Positions 1 to 12,089 of a stretch of 64,000 bases of DNA are shown one piece after another (position 1 is the first letter of the stretch; each line of letters begins with the position of its first letter). Source of the DNA: Metallyticus violacea (Eukaryota; Arthropoda; Insecta; Mantodea; Metallyticidae); NCBI GenBank assembly GCA_030762175.1, contig CM060840.1:38428501-38492500 (forward strand), in the 5' to 3' direction. The position numbers and the translations under genes are program-made. The notes beneath the pieces are model-generated. The model was given only the letters and a program-made list of their open reading frames with translations, had not been told where the DNA came from and did not search any database.

Positions 1-3000
1 ACTGACAGTAATGTCCTAAATTATTATTATTTTTTTTAATAAATTTACCGCAAAGGGTCCAACGAATTCGTATGGTTTGCAGTGTTGAGGCGATCTCAAG
101 TGCTCTTAGTACTGCATCTTTATCTTTCCATCCAACTTGTAAATCCAGTAGTCATTTTTTGTAAATGTACAAGGTCCCTTATCTTTCCCATAATGTTCTA
201 ACTGTACGTTGAAAAATCTCCGGGAGAAGTGTCCCTCAGTAATAACATCTTAAATTAACCAATAGACAATATATATTGTAGCAACTTTAACACTTTAAAA
301 TATACAATTGTCTAGTTATGCACATTAAATAAAATCTCAGTAAGAGCAAAGGCCTCTGCTGTTCCTGCAGCGTATAGCGTTTTGCCGCATATCGGAGCGT
401 GGCAACTGTTATTACATTTCAGCATTGAATTTTTCGCGTGTCACAAAATGTGTTATCTATTAATTTTTAATCTCGTGCTTAAATTTTTTACTTGTTCTAT
501 TATTGCATCATATATCATGATTTCATTATTTTATTACTTTTCTAAATATAAACCGTACCTTCTGCAATTTTCCTTCTTCCTATATTACGACAATCTGTCT
601 TGCATGAATAATATGGAATTTAGCTATGCATCACCAATACTATTTTTTAGTTAAGTTTTTAAATTTTGAACACAAATTTACAGTGGTGGGTTCGTTCTCG
701 TATATACAGATCTTTAGAAGGAAACTTACTTCTGCTGTGACCCACATTAAAATGTCAATGCATTCTGTATTTGCCTGTGTTTTTACCTTCTGGGCGTTTT
801 GGAATAAGTTGCTGTCATTTCCAATATTTGATTTCTAAAAATCTCTCAAATGCATTTACTTAGTTTATAAATGTTACGATTTTTGGTAAATTAAAGCTTT
901 TCTATTATGTATTAAGCGGGGTAGTATAAATACACGGCCTATGCAGAAAACACCCTTTCTAAAGCATTCTTGCTTTTCTTAGGATATTTATGTGTCATTT
1001 TTATCTATACTAATCAAAAGAAGATATTGAACAATTGGTGTTAAGAAAGGAAATGGTGAGGCAAGAATAACCTTAGTAAGAACTGAACGGATGAAACTAA
1101 AACTGTATTCAATCGTGATTCTATATTTAAGAAAGTTAGAAGCTCAATTTTAGTATGACGGAAAAAGAAAGGCTACCAAAAGGCTGGAGTATTTCGAGGA
1201 TCTTTTTTTTAAAATTCCGTAATGCAAGACAGCATTTCGGCCAAGATTCATCCCCAACATCTGTGTACACTAGCTAGACTATATACAGACGACCAGCCTC
1301 TTCATTTTAAGCTAACTTAAGGTTTCTGTACACTATCATACAGAAAGCTTAGCTAACGCAAGTTCTGTCAAATAAAGTATTTCTGAAGCTCAGAATAGTA
1401 AATTGTAGATATATGTATAACCAAATAAATATTGATCATAATACTAACCGAATGTATGAAAGATAGATCTCAAATCTACAGGCAATATCTGAACTGAAAG
1501 TATAAAAGGAATTCTAGGGTGTAAGCGTGATTGTTGATCTTATCTTCCATAAAAAATTATTAAACTTGAAGTAGATGGTTTTTTTCCTGTCAAAATGCTT
1601 AAATATTAATCAAATGGAAGGGTCACCAACAGAAAGTGCTAACAACTGAAAAAGTTCATCAAATAAGTACATCTGGTGAATTTTTACTAAAAGTAGATAT
1701 TTTAATTTTTAGAGGTTGGCGTTATGTGCAGAAGGTGCTATCGTCAGAGCAAAGGCTGACCGCACGAGCAAGTCACCTGCTTAAAATGTTGTTAAACATC
1801 TCACTTAAAAATACATAAAAAGGGGTAAATTAACTATGATGAGTGGAAAAGGGTGAAGCGGAAGAAACGATAAAATGCTGGTAAAGCATATACAAACTAG
1901 CTAAAGTGCCTTAAAATATGGCTACTACCATAAGATGAAATCTACATTGAAAGTATTTCCGTTGCATTTGAATTTTAAAGTTTAACACTGTTGCCATTAT
2001 TTGGAATGAATTATCTCAAGAATAATGGCTGTCCTATAAACTGCTGCTTGGAAGTAATTTGCACATGTTTGTGTATTTAGTTTCGTTCATATTGTGCCTT
2101 TTCTTCTTTGATCTAAACTATTTGGTTCCTAGACTAATTTGCACAAACTCGTGAAACCAAAACGAAAATGGAAGTCATTTGATAAGGTTATATTAATGAT
2201 GATTACTAATATTGAACTGTAATTTGGACTAGGGGATGGTGCTATCTGTAAAGGTATGTCTTTGTATAATTATTTGATAACAAGTCAAATACACGATAGT
2301 TTAATACTCACAAGGTTTCAATCACGCTACATTCTACAATAATATAATAAATGGGCTACTCATATAGAATCTGCCACAGCATTTTATAAAAATGCGGTTT
2401 CATTATTAAGCCCTTTATTCTATCAGTTCTTGAGTTGCAAACTACGGAGCTCATGATTTATGATTTACAAAAGTTAACGGGGAGGAGAAATGTAGAAAAG
2501 AATGAAAGTATATTAGCAAAACGATCAGTATGAAAGTAATGATTAATTATTTAAAATACTACAAAGTTGTGACCCGCGCTGTGGAAATGATAAATAATAA
2601 TGCATAGCTTCATCGAAGAAAAAATCCTTGAGCTGAATTCATTGCAACAAATTATTTTTAGTTATTTTCGAATATAATTTCTATGCTTTTTTGTAATAAG
2701 CTTATCAGCTTTTGGGCACTTTCAGAATTTATTGCTTTGTTTTCATAATCGATTTTCTTGAAAAAGAAATAGAATTAAACCAAAACACTTGAAACCATTA
2801 ATCCAAAGAAATAAAAATGCTTGGTGTACACTGAAAACTGATGCGAGCTTTACAATGGAAAAGCTCAGATTTCATTTACTAAGAATGGAAAGGTAAAAAG
2901 AAAAAAAGATAGAAAAGAGAATGGAAAACAAACGATGGATACTTTTTGTGCAACTAAAAATATAGAAAGCTAAATTAATCAAACTTTTCACTCTTTCTCT

Positions 3001-4270
3001 ACTGTTTTGTGATAACTGAATCTTCTGTTTTTGCCTCGTTCATTTTGTCCACACTTTTTATATGCAGAAGAGCAGGTGGAGAGATGTGCTATCTACGGAT
3101 GTTGTTGTTGTAGCAGTTTTCTGATATTTGAACAGTATCAGACATGTTGTTATGTTCTTCTTTTTTCAAGGGATCTTTTGTAAACGTTTTTATGCAGAGT
3201 AGATTACTTTCCGTTGGAACCTGTTTCAAGCTTGTCTTCTATTAACGCAGTTATTAATATATAATTCCAGGGAAAACTTGGCTCATCTTTTTCATTCACA
3301 TAATATTACAAAAGCAATAGTACAAGTAACTAACGTGACTACCTAGAAGCAATGAAAAATACTCAGTACCCCAGAACACTATAGTGGCAAGCTGTAGCAC
3401 ATTTTTTTATGAAGCTTTATTGACCAGTCATAAAAGTTTATGAGGTACAAGAGCGGACTGTACAATTAATCACGTTAACAATGAGCGATGCCTATCTCCC
3501 AAGGGAATTTGAATAATAATCTATCCCAGCCCATGATAATGGTGAGAGCGGTTGAACTGTGAATACTATCTGCGTTCTGCATCCCGGGCATTTTGTAAAG
3601 GAACTCCCACGAAGTGGCTGGCGAAATTTATCTATCCAGCAGATGCAGAAAAATCCATACAAGGATATTTTATATTGTAAATATAGCTATACAAGCTTAT
3701 TTAAAAACAAGAACTTTAAATGATAGTTACTCTTACATAAAAACTTTACGTTCAAACCCTCCTCCTCAAATAAAGTTTAATCTATGTAACGTCACTGGTT
3801 AACCTAATAATTGTTTAACTTTTAGAAAACCTGAGATCTGAAACAGCTCATATATATAATGTACTATATATAGTACATAAATAATAATAATTCTATCATA
3901 TGTTATTCCATATGTTAAACGTTTAGTTTCTATCTAAAGGACAACTAGTGACAACATGTAAAAGTGAATTAAGGCAGGTATTATGACGCAAGATCAGCTC
4001 GCCAAAACTTCTCTTATGCGTGTTTAGGAAATCTTTATAAAAATAAGCAAGTCCAAAAAAGTTTGGTAAAAGAAACCACTTTCAAAAGAAAACTATTAGC
4101 AGGAAGAGTGCTTAAAGGAATAATAAAAAAAATATGAAAAAGAGCAAAACCAAAACTTCTTTAATAAATGTTGTACTTTCTGTAAAGCAACATTGAAGGA
4201 TGACATTATGATGTATTCAGGGCAATCGGAAATTACTAGTAATACAAAAGATTTTGCACTTACCACGATG
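1..4270. other. AT-rich stretch with no recognised gene
   Basis: I read both strands for transposase, reverse-transcriptase and SINE motifs and recognised none. The open frames here are short, and several lack an ATG, as expected by chance in AT-rich DNA. Confidence 0.6.
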
Positions 4271-4272
4271 CT

Positions 4273-4546
4273 ATTTTTTTAATGGTTTTTAACGCCCGTT
4301 TTTACTACTGAGGCATCACAGGTGGTGTACACTGGTGATATATGAGATGAAATGATATATTGGGAAAGGATTTTTTTTAAGGAAGGAACGTTTATGGTAC
4401 CTACCCGGCATTTGTCATGTATGAGGACTGAGGAAAACCTGAAAAAAAAACAACAACCCGTCAGGGAGGACGGTCCTGGCAGGATTCGAACCCCAGACCT
4501 CCCGCTTAAGAGTCCGTGCCTTAACCACCTCGGCCACCGGTGGCGG
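4273..4546 (-). mobile_element. SINE-B copy (tRNA-Leu/Ser-like head)
   Basis: Read on the minus strand, the element starts near 4546 with a tRNA-like head. Its A box lies near 4521-4533 (GTGGCCGAGGTGGTTAAGGC-like) and its B box near 4481-4492 (GGTTCGAATCC type). The body contains a stretch read as AGGTTTTCCTCAGTCCTCAT and a GCCGGGTAGG-like block. It ends with GGGCGTTAAAAACC and a short A run (T run at 4274-4280). The same head, body and tail recur at 16.4, 28.3, 46.5-46.9 and 56.8 kb, so this is a dispersed family. The Leu/Ser assignment of the head is by resemblance only. No clear target-site duplication was found. Confidence 0.82.
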
Positions 4547-4689
4547 TTTGTTAAAGTTAAATTTATAGTAGAGTACGCTAAATTGTATGAAAATTTTGCA
4601 AAAATCTTCGTAGCATCGAAATTTCCAATTTAGTAATCAATTAAATCATACCATAAAGATATTACAGCATTATGAACCTTATGGAAACC

Positions 4690-5012
4690 TTAGATGTGAA
4701 CGTCGGTCCTGGTGGTTTAGTGGTTACCATACTTGCCTACTGCACACAAGATCACGGGTTCGAACCCGGCCAGGATCGATGGATTTTTTCGGGGCGTAAA
4801 AATCCTAAGTATGGCTTCCTTCGGAAGGGAAATAAAGCCGTGGGTCCCGTGTCGTACATTTACGGCACGAAAAATAGCCTCAAGCCTGAAAGAGAGGCCT
4901 CTGAGCAAAATTTGTCGGCCGTTTCACGCCCTGAGTTGAATGGGACGCTGATGACCTGAGATGTTAAAGAGCGTCCATAAATAATTCAGTCAAAAAAAAA
5001 TTAGATGTGAAC
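4690..5012 (+). mobile_element. SINE-A copy, full length, with 12-bp target-site duplication
   Basis: The element proper is about 4702-5000. The tRNA-like head at 4707-4775 still has pairing acceptor arms (TCCTGG with CCAGGA), an A box (TGGTTTAGTGG) and a B box (GGTTCGAACCC), and most resembles tRNA-Glu/Asp. The body is shared with copies at 14.0, 38.7 and 55.6 kb. Near the 3' end GGACGCT and AGCGTCC can pair, followed by an A-rich tail. Flanks TTAGATGTGAAC at 4690-4701 and 5001-5012 are identical, the mark of LINE-type target-primed insertion. The perfect duplication suggests fairly recent insertion. Short open frames inside it on both strands are accidents of the SINE sequence. Confidence 0.93.
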
Positions 5013-5955
5013 ACCGCAAATGTACGCTTGGGCTAAACAACCAATGAAAAAATAACTTAGGCTGAAAAATGGAGTCGCGTGAAAATCGCTGCTTTAGGGG
5101 CATTTACGGTATAAAAGGAATACAGAAGGATATTACGAGAACTATAAGACGTGCGTGTCGCTAGAGAAGATGCTTAGAAGGAGAATAAATAACACGCGAG
5201 GTGACAAGGAACCGTCGTTCTTGGGAGAATTTTCTGTGTGACGCCATTGTCATTGATTGGTGAGCAAATGTTTGTATTGTTGAGTAGTGCTTACGAAATG
5301 AGTGTGTTCGACAGTTATAGGCGTATAATTCTATATTCTAGTATTTAAATTATAGATAAATGTTTATGATTGACGTCCTCTTCGGTTGCATACTACAATG
5401 TACATAAAGCAACAATAAACAGCGGTCAATATCATATGCCATGTGCATATGTTTCTGGAGCTACTTCATCACCATCCAAGCAACTTTAACCATGTACTTA
5501 TGTACTTGCCATGAGTTGGCTAGAATCCTCCAAAAATACCGGGAATTAGATTCGAGCATTTTCGAGAAAGTGTAGCGCATGATAGTTTATTACTAAGAGA
5601 TTACGGAAAATTCAGTTAGATGGCATACTGAAATTAATGTAGTATTCAGGACAGACAGAAGGTGGTATTTGTTATCCGGGGAAGTCCGAAAATAGCTGCA
5701 ATTGTTTTATTTATTTAGTTATTTTGTCAATGGGAGCAAAAATATTTTACCTAAAATTTAACAGTTTTGCAAAAGTCCGATTTAGGAAAAAAACGCGAAT
5801 AATATCCCATCCATAATTCCACTGCTTAGCAAGTGTAAAAAAATACAGTGAGAGCAGTTTAAAAGTCCCGATAAATAGTGACACTGCTCTGCCGCCGTAT
5901 TTATTTACGTAGACTTGCATCACTCAAGTGCTTCACTATGTTAAAACTTACAACA
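5013..5955. other. Unassigned AT-rich DNA
   Basis: No open frame or motif recognised. It could include the 3' flank of the transposon relic that follows, but I could not find a terminal inverted repeat. Confidence 0.5.
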
Positions 5956-5959
5956 TATT

Positions 5960-6480
5960 AAATAACAGAATTTGGTGTTCGGCTTCCTTACAGTGCTGGA
6001 AATGTAGCCCATTTTCCTCGACACTCGCTCCACATTTTCTTTTGATATTATCACTGATAGGCATCTTCCCCAACACTAGTGTACCTAACTATGTTTTGAT
6101 TGTGTAAGTTCCTCCAATGTGTGAGGGTTAGTTAAGTATACTATATTTTTTAATGTCCTTCAAAGGTAAAATCACAAACCATATGATCCGGATAACGAGA
6201 ATGGCTTTAATGGAATCACTTATTTCATCAAGTTGTTGTTCTGTGAGCACATGACGTTTTCGATGTTTTAGCCGATTGGTCACAGAACGTATTTCATGAA
6301 ACTTCTGTAGTAACTTTAATACTTTTCGTGTTGGAACAAAGCTGCCAGGAAATATACCCCTAAACGCTTATCTCTTTGTGCCACACGACTTTCTATACGT
6401 TATGTATATTTTGCAGAGGAAATACGACGAGCAGGAAATACCTTACCATGGCATAGCACTACAGCACTATTAATTAACTC
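5960..6480 (-). pseudogene. Mariner/Tc1-superfamily (DDE) transposase relic with central deletion
   Basis: On the minus strand, about 6350-6190 reads in one frame as a helix-turn-helix region of the kind that begins many insect DDE transposases: a VPTR-like block, then KLLQKFHEIRSV, then RHVLTEQQLDEIS. Directly after it, from about 6180 down to 5980 and across a frameshift, come blocks typical of the C-terminal end: VCDF, a GH-KNIVYLT-like segment, PHTLEEL, and NVERVS / ENGLHFQH-like matches. The roughly 100-150 residues that should carry the catalytic acidic residues between these parts are missing. Stops and frameshifts break the rest. Family placement is from remembered motif patterns; the detailed subfamily is not known. 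It is non-functional. Confidence 0.65.
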
Positions 6481-6499
6481 TAATCTCGACTGCACAACA

Positions 6500-7555
6500 T
6501 AACTGCCAGACTCTGTTGAAATCCCGCTCGCAACTGACAGGAAGAATAGCACCAGGTTCCACAAATGGAATCCCAGCAAATGAAGGAGGATAGGTTCTTT
6601 GGCATCCGATCAAAGTTGCGAAACTTCTAAATTGCCCTCGTTGTATGAACTGTTTTCAAAAATTATAATAAGGAGGCTATAGATCATAGCAATTGATAGA
6701 AAAGTTCCCATTTGCATTAAGGCATGCCTGTACATACCCTTCCATAATGGAAGGCATTAATCTACACATTAGTAATCACAATCTCAGGTTCTCGCCGAAT
6801 GTTTTCATCCAGTTCCACGAGAGTCCGTAGCTTGTTGCTGTACACATTCTCTCTTACTATGTCTCATTGTAAGAAATCTGGTGGAGTAAAAAAATGAAAT
6901 TTATTAGGCAATTAACTTTATTATTCATACTTTCTATAATGAGTCCTACACAATTTACAGCACAATGCAAATTGTTTTATTGTATTGATGTCTTTGTCTT
7001 AAACGCGGAGAAAACAAGCTAATCTTTGAATTATATTTTAAATGTACAATTTGTAAAATTATATTTAAGTTTCTTTCAGATAAATAGATTGTATTGCGAT
7101 AATTATTAGTAAATTATGCATTAGAAGTAATTTCAAATTTCATAATTTTTAAATTTTATATTACCTTTTACAGATATAAGCAATTACTAAAAGGAAAACC
7201 TTAATCCATTTCTTTAATATACGGGAGATTTTCATATTTCAATATTTCCGAAGAGCTCAGTAGAGATTTCTAAATTTAGCCACAAAGAAACTCAAGATGC
7301 ACATAGATACAGTTGGGATAAATTTATAAAATAGAAAAAGATACTGCACAAATTGAAGTTTAGTGCAATATAATTGGATTGAATATTACAAAAATTCATA
7401 GTGTGGCAGCAAATGCAAAAGAATTCTAGACATCAAAGGAAATAAATAATAAAATTCACCTAATAACACTAGAAGCATAAGAAGAGATATTAAGAAAGCA
7501 GAACAACGGCAGGTCTGTAGTACCAGGGGGAATTAATATAGAACAAATAAATTAA
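6500..7555. other. Unassigned AT-rich DNA upstream of a LINE relic
   Basis: Nothing is recognised with confidence. The last 300-400 bases may be decayed 5' coding sequence of the LINE that becomes readable from about 7560. Confidence 0.45.
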
Positions 7556-7559
7556 GAAG

Positions 7560-8535
7560 GAAGGACTTTAAAATTAGCATTTTACAACGCTTAAATGAAT
7601 GTTCGATGAAGGTCATAATAGCTAGTATAATTCTGTATTTAAAAAACGGGCACGAAATAACCTTTCAAGTTATGGAGAAATTAGCATGTTAAATTCTGCA
7701 TATAAATTATCTGCAGGAATAGACAGTATCAGAAACATTATTAATGAAAGATTATAACATTTCGTACTGGTATATCATGCATAGATAATATTTCTATAAT
7801 TATACCAATAATTTAGAAGGGAAGAAAGTATAATTTTTCCACTTCCATGGCAATCATAGACTAGCAAAGGCCTTTGATAAGTTATATATAGAAACATGTT
7901 GGAAAATAGCGAAATAAGCGTGGTTACCCTGCTCATTTAGTACAATGCATAAGGCTCTAACGTGCACACTTTAAGCCTAATTATACGTATGGGAATGTAA
8001 TAATAAGCCTAATTAAACGTGTGGGAATATAATAATTAATGGGTATAAGACATAGTATGCATTATAACCCACTCTTTAAATATCTTTTAGGACGAAATCC
8101 TAAGTAGATAGAAGGAAGAGGCACCAATTACGATAAGAGAGGTATATTTCAATATCTTAGTTTATGCAGGCTATCTTGTCATGTAGATAGACTTCAAAAA
8201 GCAATTTATATATTATACAAAATTGGAATGAAATATAATCTTTTAAATCTCAAATTAGAAAGCAAAGTTCATGGCTTTCTAAGTAAAGGTAATATTCAGT
8301 CAAAGCAATAATAATTAAAAAAAAAAAAACGTTTATTTAAAGTACAAAATGTATATTATTAATGTATATTATTTGGGTTGAAATACACATTTTACCGTAT
8401 ATGAGGTATAGAAATTTAATAAATACCGTATGATGTGCTGAATTAACAGGAACAACACTGAATTAAAGTTTCGCATAGTTATACCGGTTACGGTTCTGCT
8501 ATATAGAGGCGAATCTTGGGCTGTGTAAGAAAAAT
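7560..8535 (+). pseudogene. Non-LTR retrotransposon (LINE) reverse-transcriptase relic
   Basis: No long frame survives, but successive plus-strand pieces match the order of a LINE reverse transcriptase. They are: MLNSAYKLSAGIDSIRNI (about 7685-7740), LAKAFDKLYIETCWKIAK (about 7863-7917), GIRHSMHYNPLFKYLL (about 8043-8090, standing where GVRQGCPLSPLLFNIYL-type sequence is expected), LVYAGYLVM (about 8158-8184), a QKAIYILYKIGMKYNL-like segment (about 8200-8245) and PVTVLLYRGESWAV (about 8485-8525). The catalytic FADD/YADD box reads YAGY, so both aspartates are lost. Multiple stops and frameshifts are present. The clade is not decided. The enzyme class normally copies its own RNA into the genome at a nicked target; this copy is dead. 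Confidence 0.72.
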
Positions 8536-8539
8536 TTGT

Positions 8540-8985
8540 TTAGGTCATATTATTGTCATATTTTTACAGTTTTTAAGTCTCAAAAGCTTTCATATTTCTA
8601 ACAGTTTTTTAATATACACCCGGACCTTAGTATAAATATTTTAGGCAAACTAAACTTCGCTCAAAAAGAAAATTCATAAAGGAAACTTAATAGTTTTGCA
8701 AAGTGTGTGAAAGCATTAGTATTGTAGACCTGTCGTGGAGTAATTCGTGTGATTTTTAAACATTCATATTCTTTCCAACGTCTATTGTGACTCCGAACTG
8801 AGGGCGCTGGAAACATTTTCTTCCTGAGAAAAAACGTTTCGGGGGATAGCAGAAGGATTATAATTACGATGACCATTTGAAATGTTCTAGGAATGAAGCA
8901 CAAAATGACGACATTTTGAAATTATGCTTATTTTTGAGCATAGTCTCTTGACACTAATACACGTTGTCTAGATTTTATACGATCA
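8540..8985. other. Unassigned DNA between LINE and mariner relics
   Basis: No similarity recognised. An open frame on the minus strand at 8661-8903 has no visible family features. Confidence 0.45.
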
Positions 8986-9880
8986 CGAAATGAAATTTTC
9001 TCCAGGCCAGCAAAATACTCTTTAACTGATGATTTAACTCTTATTCGGACGAAAATGTCCTTCCACTAAGGAATTTTCTCAGTTTAGGGAAAAGATGGAA
9101 GTCCGATGGAACCGAGTCAGGGTAATAAGGCGGATGTGACAGCTTATCGCATCCCAATAATTTATTTTCCCCACTGCAATGACACGTGCGAACATTGTCT
9201 TGATGCTAAAATGACTTTCTTCTTTGATAAGCCACGCCTTTTCTCGCATATTTTGTCAATAGGTCCGAAAGGTAAGCATAAAACGCCCCAGTGAAAAAAG
9301 GTCCAGTGGGAAGATAATTAGTATCCCCGAAAATTGACGCCGTTGACCTTCCGGGCCGATTTCATACATTTGGCCTTCTTTGGCGGTGGAGAATAGTGAT
9401 GCTTGCATTGTTTAGACTGCTGTTTTGTTTCAGGTGTGTAGTAGTGCACTATGCTTCGTCAATGGTCACAAATCGACGCATAATGTCAGCGGGATCTCTC
9501 TGAAAACGAGCCAAATTTTGCTGAGAGATCTGCTCTCTGATTCGCTTTGATCCTGCACCATCAGTCGCAGGATCCATCTTGCCGATAATTTTTTCATGCA
9601 TAATTCTTTTCCTAAAATGAGAACTGCGCGTTCCCATGAAATTCCCAGAGCTTCTGAAATTTCGATCTTCTAGATCCATATCGTGCACCTTATGGACAAT
9701 ATTTTATGTTTTCCTGATTTTGGTCGTCCGCTACTGGGATCTCTTCCAAGCTTTCATGGCCGCTTTTAACTTTGTGGTTCACTTGGAAACTGTTGAAAAT
9801 GATGGTGCAGAGTCTTCTAGAAGCCTTTGGCCACGCCAACTGCTCATATTTATAAGATTAAAACATTATTTATAACTATT
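8985..9880 (-). pseudogene. mariner transposase relic
   Basis: Reading the minus strand from about 9850 to 8990, the pieces fall in mariner order. They are: EDSAPSFSTVSK (near 9815-9780), KVHDMDLEDRNF (9700-9655), KRIREQISQQNLARFQRDPA and MRRFVTIDEA (9560-9449), HQDNVRTCH (about 9205-9180), and HPPYYPDSVPSDFHLFPKL with a KFLSG segment after it (about 9140-9065). Acidic residues in the IDE, HQD and PSD motifs are still visible, but the conserved tryptophan after IDE is gone, frames shift and stops interrupt. This enzyme class cuts and pastes elements at TA dinucleotides. I did not find the terminal inverted repeats. The element is certainly inactive. Confidence 0.85.
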
Positions 9881-9889
9881 GGTTTCACA

Positions 9890-11355
9890 ATAGCTAGTAC
9901 ATAGGAATTTCTAAGTACTATAACCACAATGAGACAGAATGAGATTATGTTGTTGCTGGACTGTAGACAACATTAAATCGGGAGCTACAAACCACTCTCT
10001 CCCTTTACGCCTGTCACTCATTTCTTTTTTATCTACCGGGCGTGACTCATTGGTAGTGTTTTTGTTTTGTTTGCATAGTTGTTTGAGCATACTTAACTTG
10101 ATGTTAAGTGCTTAAGTATACCATTAGCCTATAACAACACAAAATAATATAAAATTAGAGTTCTACTGATTTCTTAGGCAGATACTTGAGTTGTAATAAC
10201 ACAACGGCAGAAATAATACTTAACAACAAAATGCAACTAATAGTTTGAGATATTTTGACAGATGACTGGCATGACCTTGACCTAGCACTTATTGAGCTCA
10301 CCTGCGGCCGTAGGCTAAAAATACTTCCTATACTAGTAAAGAAAGTAGTTAGTTTTACGTTAATTAATTCTGTTTTCTTTAGTGCTTATTGCTTCATATA
10401 TAGCTTTAATTTACCAAATTAGTTTTTAGTTTTTATATCTCGTATATTATGACAAGTATAGTCCAAATACTTTACTTATATACATTTTTGGAAAGCCATT
10501 TAATTGAAAGTAATGCTATTGTGTGAAAACTCTAAATAGACTATTTACCCTTGAATAGCAACGTGTCAGCCTGTATGCTTCACCAGTTTTAGAAATTAAC
10601 TTCTGGGATAGAGTCCCAAGATCCCTTTTTTTTCTTTATTTCTTTTATTTTTTTTCTTCCTCTTCTCCCCCCACGTTTTTGTCTCGGACGTTTAATTCTC
10701 CGTGGAATTCGTAACGCTACATCAGTGCTGATGTTTAGAGCTCTTATTGAATTAGATCATGGTTATTTCTTCTTATTTGACCTCTTCAGTTGATGATATT
10801 CCGGGTTGTTTCTTGCCCGATAAACTACAGCCACGTCAGGCACGGTTACTGGACCATGAACAAAGGAAACGCAACACTGACTCAGAGTTTTTTTCCTTCC
10901 TGGCTTTCTTATTTCGCTGTTCACTGCAGAAGAATGCTTGAAAAATTTAGTTCGCTACTTTAGCAATTCACCCTTACATACTTTACCTTCAGGGAAGAAT
11001 TAGAAAGACGTTCGTTTAGGAGAGCAATGCAAGTAGCAAATTTGCATGTCAGTAATGAAATGCCAATATTTCATGTAAATATATTACATAATTTTCGAGC
11101 TAGATTCCTCTGCATCTGTGAATAAAGGGAATGATATGGCAAATAAAATTAAAGATATATTTTTAAGAATATTTTATTCAGTTGAAACATTTGTAAGAGA
11201 ATGAAATGACAAAAAAATCTTAGCTATTCCTAAAATGCACAAATTACTTGTTAAGGTAGTGGTTTTAAAATTTTCCTTGGCAATTTGTTCATCACTTATT
11301 TCCGAAATATAAATGCAATTTTCCACAGATTTCGTCATTTTAGTGTATTTTTACA
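9890..11355. other. Unassigned AT-rich DNA
   Basis: Contains a T-rich tract near 10625-10665 and a slightly less AT-rich patch at 10660-10900. No gene or known repeat recognised. Confidence 0.5.
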
Positions 11356-11357
11356 CA

Positions 11358-11358
<1 letters not shown>

Positions 11359-11410
<52 letters not shown>

Positions 11411-11431
11411 AATAATAATAATAATAATAAA
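11359..11431 (+). repeat. (TAA)n microsatellite
   Basis: A run of TAA units interrupted once by GAG at about 11408-11410. The asparagine-rich and leucine-rich open frames across it are products of the repeat, not proteins. Confidence 0.97.
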
Positions 11432-11928
11432 TTAAAAGTATATGAATTGTATAAAATATTAATATTGGTAGCTAATGGTAAACCAATATTACTCATTAAA
11501 TTTAATTTTTGAATGGCAGGACCATGCTGCATGTTACTTACAATCCATGATATATTGGGCTTAAGGGGAGATGGTGGCAGAAATTATAAATAAATCATAA
11601 AAAAAAATTTTTTTGAAAGTATATATCATTGAGATAATTATCCCAAAGTTTTTCTTTGAAATTCGAACTGCAAATGATATAAAAAAATGAAAACCCAATC
11701 ACTGAAATGAGCCAGGTCCGCTTTTTAAAGTTCCCAGCAGTGAAACAATTCTTTTGCTTAATTTTGCCTATGAAACCTAGAAACTATACTTGTAGGAATA
11801 TATATTTTTAAGTAGTTGAACAGGCAATTTTAGGATCACAGGACCACAGGATACAAGACTGTGGAGATACTTTAACAAGTGCTGTGCTGTTTTGTTTAAT
11901 TGTGATCAAGTTTGAGTTTTTGTTTGGG

Positions 11929-12051
11929 GCTAAATGAACTTGTTGATGTTTAATTTACAATACCAAGACCTGTTACAGGGTTTGTTATTGTTTCTGCTAA
12001 ATGAACTTGTTGATCTTTAATTTACAATGCCAAGACCTCTTAGAAGGTTTA
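11929..12051 (+). repeat. 67-bp tandem duplication
   Basis: Two adjacent units begin GCTAAATGAACTTGTTGAT (11929 and 11996) and share TTTAATTTACAAT, CCAAGACCT and a GTT-rich end. They lie in the left non-coding part of the TTAA-ended transposon. Confidence 0.8.
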
Positions 12052-12089
12052 AAAAGTAGAGTAAGTTCAAAATTAATAATATAAAGGGG

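Noticed and set aside
4717..4959. Three overlapping open frames with similar counterparts at 38.64-38.99 kb
   Set aside because: Both sets lie entirely inside SINE-A copies. The apparent protein similarity reflects the shared repeat.
11285..11532. Asparagine-rich and leucine-rich open frames on both strands
   Set aside because: They are translations of the (TAA)n microsatellite and its flanks.
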